36,396 nucleotides of DNA, from assembly GCA_937944395.1 (NCBI GenBank), contig CALDYW010000159.1, positions 1-36,396 of the forward strand, read 5' to 3'. The position numbers and the translations under genes were made by a program. Position 1 is the first letter of the stretch; each line of letters begins with the position of its first letter. Shown one piece after another: positions 34,236-36,396 of this stretch. This DNA comes from an uncultured Paracoccaceae bacterium (GTDB lineage: Bacteria > Pseudomonadota > Alphaproteobacteria > Rhodobacterales > Rhodobacteraceae). The notes under the pieces were generated by a model. It had not been told where the DNA came from. It did not search any database and saw nothing but the letters and a program-made list of their open reading frames with translations.

Positions 34236-35213
34236 ATGCGGGAAAACCGGCGGCCGTTCAACCACCCCTGCCGGCCGTCCGCGACCTGCGGCGCGGCCGG
34301 CCCGGAAAGGCCCCCGCCGTCCCTGGACCCGATCGCCCGCATCCCGTCCGACCGCCCGGTGCTCATCGCCGGGCCGACCGGTTCCGGCAAGTCGGCGCTG
34401 GCGCTGGCGATCGCGCGGAGGTCGGGCGGGGTCGTGGTCAACGCCGATGCGCTGCAGGTGTTCGACGCCTGGCCGATCCTGACCGCGCAGCCCTCGCCCG
34501 CCGAGCGCGCCGGGGTGCCCCACGCCCTCTACGGGCATCTGCCGCATGACGCGGCCTTCTCGGTCGGCGACTGGCTGCGCGCCGTCGCGCCGCTGCTCGG
34601 CGGCCCGCTGCGCCCGGTGATCGTCGGGGGCACCGGGCTCTACCTGTCGGCACTGACCGAGGGCCTGGCCGAGATTCCGCCGGTTCCGCCCTTCTGGCGG
34701 GCCGAGGCGGAGGCGCGCCTGCGCACGCTCGGGACCGCCGCGCTTGCGGCCGAGCTCGACCCGGCAACGCGGGCGCGCATCGACCCGGCCAACCCCGCAA
34801 GGGTCCGCCGCGCCTGGGAGGTGCTGCACGCGACCGGCCGGGGCCTCGCCGACTGGCAGGCGGAAAGGCCCGCCCCGCTGCTTCCGCTCGCGCGCGCCGA
34901 GGCGATTCTGCTCGATGCACCGAAGGCGTGGCTCTCGCCGCGACTCGCGCGCCGCTTCGCGGCGATGCTGTCGGCCGGGGCACTCGACGAGGCGCGGGCC
35001 GAATCCGCGCGCTGGAACCCGGCGTTGCAATCCGCGCGGGCGATCGGGGCAGCCGAGCTGATCGCCCACCTCGAGGGCCGGCTCGCGCTCGACGCGGCCG
35101 AGGCGGCTGCCGTCACCCGGACGGTGCAGTATGCCAAGCGCCAGCGCACCTGGTTTGCGGCGCGGATGCGGCACTGGACGCGGCTGCCTGCGGCCGACCT
35201 TCCGCGCCTGTGA
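34236..35213 (+). CDS. miaA: tRNA dimethylallyltransferase
   Basis: MiaA transfers a dimethylallyl group to A37 of tRNAs reading UNN codons, drawing on the DMAPP made by the MEP pathway. The P-loop GPTGSGKS lies at residues 46-53 of this start. Further signatures are [36 protein letters not shown] and YAKRQRTWF. The N terminus before [12 protein letters not shown] is not conserved and is rich in Arg and Pro, so translation may begin later. The only in-frame candidates are non-standard or too late (a CTG at LDPIARIPS with GGAAAGG upstream, or the GTG of PVLIAG). Confidence 0.93.
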   Translation: MRENRRPFNHPCRPSATCGAAGPERPPPSLDPIARIPSDRPVLIAGPTGSGKSALALAIARRSGGVVVNADALQVFDAWPILTAQPSPAERAGVPHALYGHLPHDAAFSVGDWLRAVAPLLGGPLRPVIVGGTGLYLSALTEGLAEIPPVPPFWRAEAEARLRTLGTAALAAELDPATRARIDPANPARVRRAWEVLHATGRGLADWQAERPAPLLPLARAEAILLDAPKAWLSPRLARRFAAMLSAGALDEARAESARWNPALQSARAIGAAELIAHLEGRLALDAAEAAAVTRTVQYAKRQRTWFAARMRHWTRLPAADLPRL

Positions 35214-35390
35214 CGGCGCCGCCGTCCGCCGGGGTGGCGCGGCGCCCGTCGGAGCGCCTGCGCCTGCGCCCTGGTCGGTGCGCGCCCGACCGGTCGCGGT
35301 CGCGCGATGCGGCCGATCACGTTTCCGTTTGCCGCGCGGCACGGCTTCTGGCAGGGTCGCGGCGGTTCTTGCGAGCGACGGCGGCGAGCC

Positions 35391-36206
35391 ATGGCGATCA
35401 GCGACTACGCGCCCGATCTTCCGCTAGTGCGGATGGTTCCGATCCCGCGCCTCGCGCAGGGCGGGCGCTGGAAGGTCGAGGCGATGCGCAGCTACTCGAC
35501 GCCGCTGATCCTGTGGTTCACCCGCGGCCAGGGGCGGATCACGGCGGGCGGCGTCACCCGCGGCTACGGGGCGCACAACCTGATCTTCCTGCCGCCCGGC
35601 ACGATGCACGGCTTCGAGCTCGGCCAGGGTGTGCACGGCACCGCGCTGTTCCTGCCGCAGGGCGGAGACCTCGGCTTCCCCGGGCGGATCCTTCACCTCA
35701 GGCTCCGCGATGCCGTGCCCCAGGGCGAGGTCTCGGGGATCCTCGACAATCTCCAGCGCGAGATCGACGGCGACAGGCCGGCGCGCGCGCGGGCGATCCG
35801 CCACCACCTCGGGCTGCTGTCGGTCTGGCTCGAGCGGCAGATGGCCGGCGAGGCGGCAGCCGAGGCGGCCGAGGCGCGGCCCTCGGCCGCGGTGCGGCTG
35901 GCGCGCGCCTACAGCGCGCTGCTCGAGTCGGGCTTCCGTTCGGGAAAGACGGTGGCCGACTATGCGGCCGAACTCGGGGTGACGGCGACGCACCTTACCC
36001 GGGTCTGCCGCGCCACCTGCGGCCGCACCGCCTCGGCGCTGCTGCACGACCGCCAGATCTTCGAGGCGCGGCGGCTTCTGGCCGAGACGCGCCTGCCGGT
36101 GCAGGACATCGCCGAGTCGCTCGGCTTCGGCTCGGCGGCCTATTTCAGCCGCTCGTTCCACGCCCGTACCGGAAAGAGCCCGACCGCGTTCCGCCGCGCC
36201 CCCTGA
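35391..36206 (+). CDS. AraC-family transcriptional regulator
   Basis: The 271-residue product has an N-terminal cupin-like effector domain (about 30-110, with FLPPGTMHGFELG) and a C-terminal double helix-turn-helix (about 165-270). The latter contains the AraC signature TRLPVQDIAESLGFGSAAYFSRSFHARTG in part, and ends SPTAFRR. The ligand is unknown. I placed the start at MAISDYAPDL, dropping 28 arginine-rich residues of the ORF-track entry. The stop codon lies inside the first unit of a 10-bp repeat array. No target operon is visible, since the window ends 190 nt downstream. Confidence 0.92.
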   Translation: MAISDYAPDLPLVRMVPIPRLAQGGRWKVEAMRSYSTPLILWFTRGQGRITAGGVTRGYGAHNLIFLPPGTMHGFELGQGVHGTALFLPQGGDLGFPGRILHLRLRDAVPQGEVSGILDNLQREIDGDRPARARAIRHHLGLLSVWLERQMAGEAAAEAAEARPSAAVRLARAYSALLESGFRSGKTVADYAAELGVTATHLTRVCRATCGRTASALLHDRQIFEARRLLAETRLPVQDIAESLGFGSAAYFSRSFHARTGKSPTAFRRAP

Positions 36207-36258
36207 CACCCCCTGACACCCCCTGGCGCCCCCTGACGCCCCCTGGCGCCCCCTGACG
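36199..36258. repeat. 10-bp tandem repeat, six copies
   Basis: Six contiguous copies of CCCCCTGRCR alternate between TGACA, TGGCG and TGACG endings. The first copy contains the AraC gene stop codon (TGA). The period is close to one turn of B-DNA, so equivalent faces recur each turn. Confidence 0.95.
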
Positions 36259-36307
36259 CCTCGGCGCGCCGTCGCTGCGCGCGACGCATGGTCGACCCCG
36301 CGCGTCG

Positions 36308-36342
36308 CCGGGCGACCCGGCTCGACCCCGGGCGACCCGGCT
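36308..36342. repeat. Two copies of a 15-bp repeat
   Basis: CCGGGCGACCCGGCT occurs at 36308-36322 and again at 36328-36342. Each copy is partly self-complementary (CCGGGCGACCCGG), so it could fold into short hairpins after the AraC gene. No T-tract follows. Confidence 0.8.
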
Positions 36343-36396
36343 GGGGCCGGGGCGGGGAACGCGTCTGTTGACGCAAGCGGAAAACTGGTGCCGAAT

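Noticed and set aside
36361-36396. TTGACG at the right edge as a promoter
   Set aside because: The window ends at the place where the -10 box would be (CCGAAT at 17-nt spacing is a poor match) and the downstream gene is unseen.
1-36396. Mobile element, prophage, rRNA or tRNA
   Set aside because: No transposase, integrase or phage protein motifs and no rRNA or tRNA sequence were recognised; gene content is chromosomal core throughout.

Overview
The window reads as chromosomal core DNA of a very high-GC alphaproteobacterium of the Rhodobacteraceae/Paracoccaceae type. The evidence is the block dusB(nifR3)-ntrB-ntrC-ntrY-ntrX-trkA-trkH-hfq-hflX, an NtrC without the GAFTGA loop as known from Rhodobacter capsulatus, a fused ispDF gene, and the envelope cluster pyrH-frr-uppS-cdsA-dxr-rseP-bamA-skp-fabZ-lpxA-lpxI-lpxB. 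I see no rRNA, tRNA, CRISPR array, prophage, integrase or insertion sequence. I call 36 protein genes, of which two (54 and 45 codons) were too short for the ORF track. Most very long entries in the ORF track are antisense shadows produced by the GC bias.

Layout. Positions 1-245 hold a composite palindromic intergenic element and no gene. From 246 to 12297 all genes lie on the minus strand: nitrogen and redox sensing (dusB, ntrBC, ntrYX), potassium uptake (trkAH), then the RNA chaperone Hfq and the ribosome-associated GTPase HflX. A divergent control region (12298-12469), with back-to-back promoter-like boxes and nested inverted repeats, separates this from ispDF-pgpA-cinA on the plus strand (isoprenoid precursors, phosphatidylglycerol, pyridine nucleotide salvage), which are joined by 4-nt overlaps. 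A mixed section follows: ratA/coq10 (-), hpt (+), a Sel1-repeat protein (-), then a plus-strand run of poorly characterised genes from 16995 to 21824 (61-aa membrane protein, diheme cytochrome c, ThiE-like protein, DUF2927 lipoprotein, 54-aa membrane protein, VWA/CoxE-like protein).

From 34200 back to 21793 the minus strand carries the envelope cluster. It covers nucleotide supply and ribosome recycling (pyrH, frr), undecaprenyl carrier, CDP-diacylglycerol and MEP-pathway synthesis (uppS, cdsA, dxr), the site-2 protease RseP, the outer-membrane assembly protein BamA with a Skp/OmpH-like chaperone, and fatty acid/lipid A genes (fabZ, lpxA, lpxI, lpxB). A near-consensus promoter lies just before bamA. 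miaA and an AraC-family regulator close the window on the plus strand.

The less ordinary signals are these: the two-part palindromic element at the left end; hflX without a conventional start codon at the point where homology says it should begin; NtrC and NtrX both lacking GAFTGA; a structured ispDF leader; a ThiE-like protein lacking the usual ThiE ligands; an orphan VWA gene whose 3' end overlaps lpxB by 32 nt; two tiny membrane-protein genes; and several intergenic minisatellites of 10-21 bp period. I did not find a clearly new multi-gene system; the best candidate locus for unknown biology is 16995-20594. All functional assignments rest on motif recognition by eye, without database searches.
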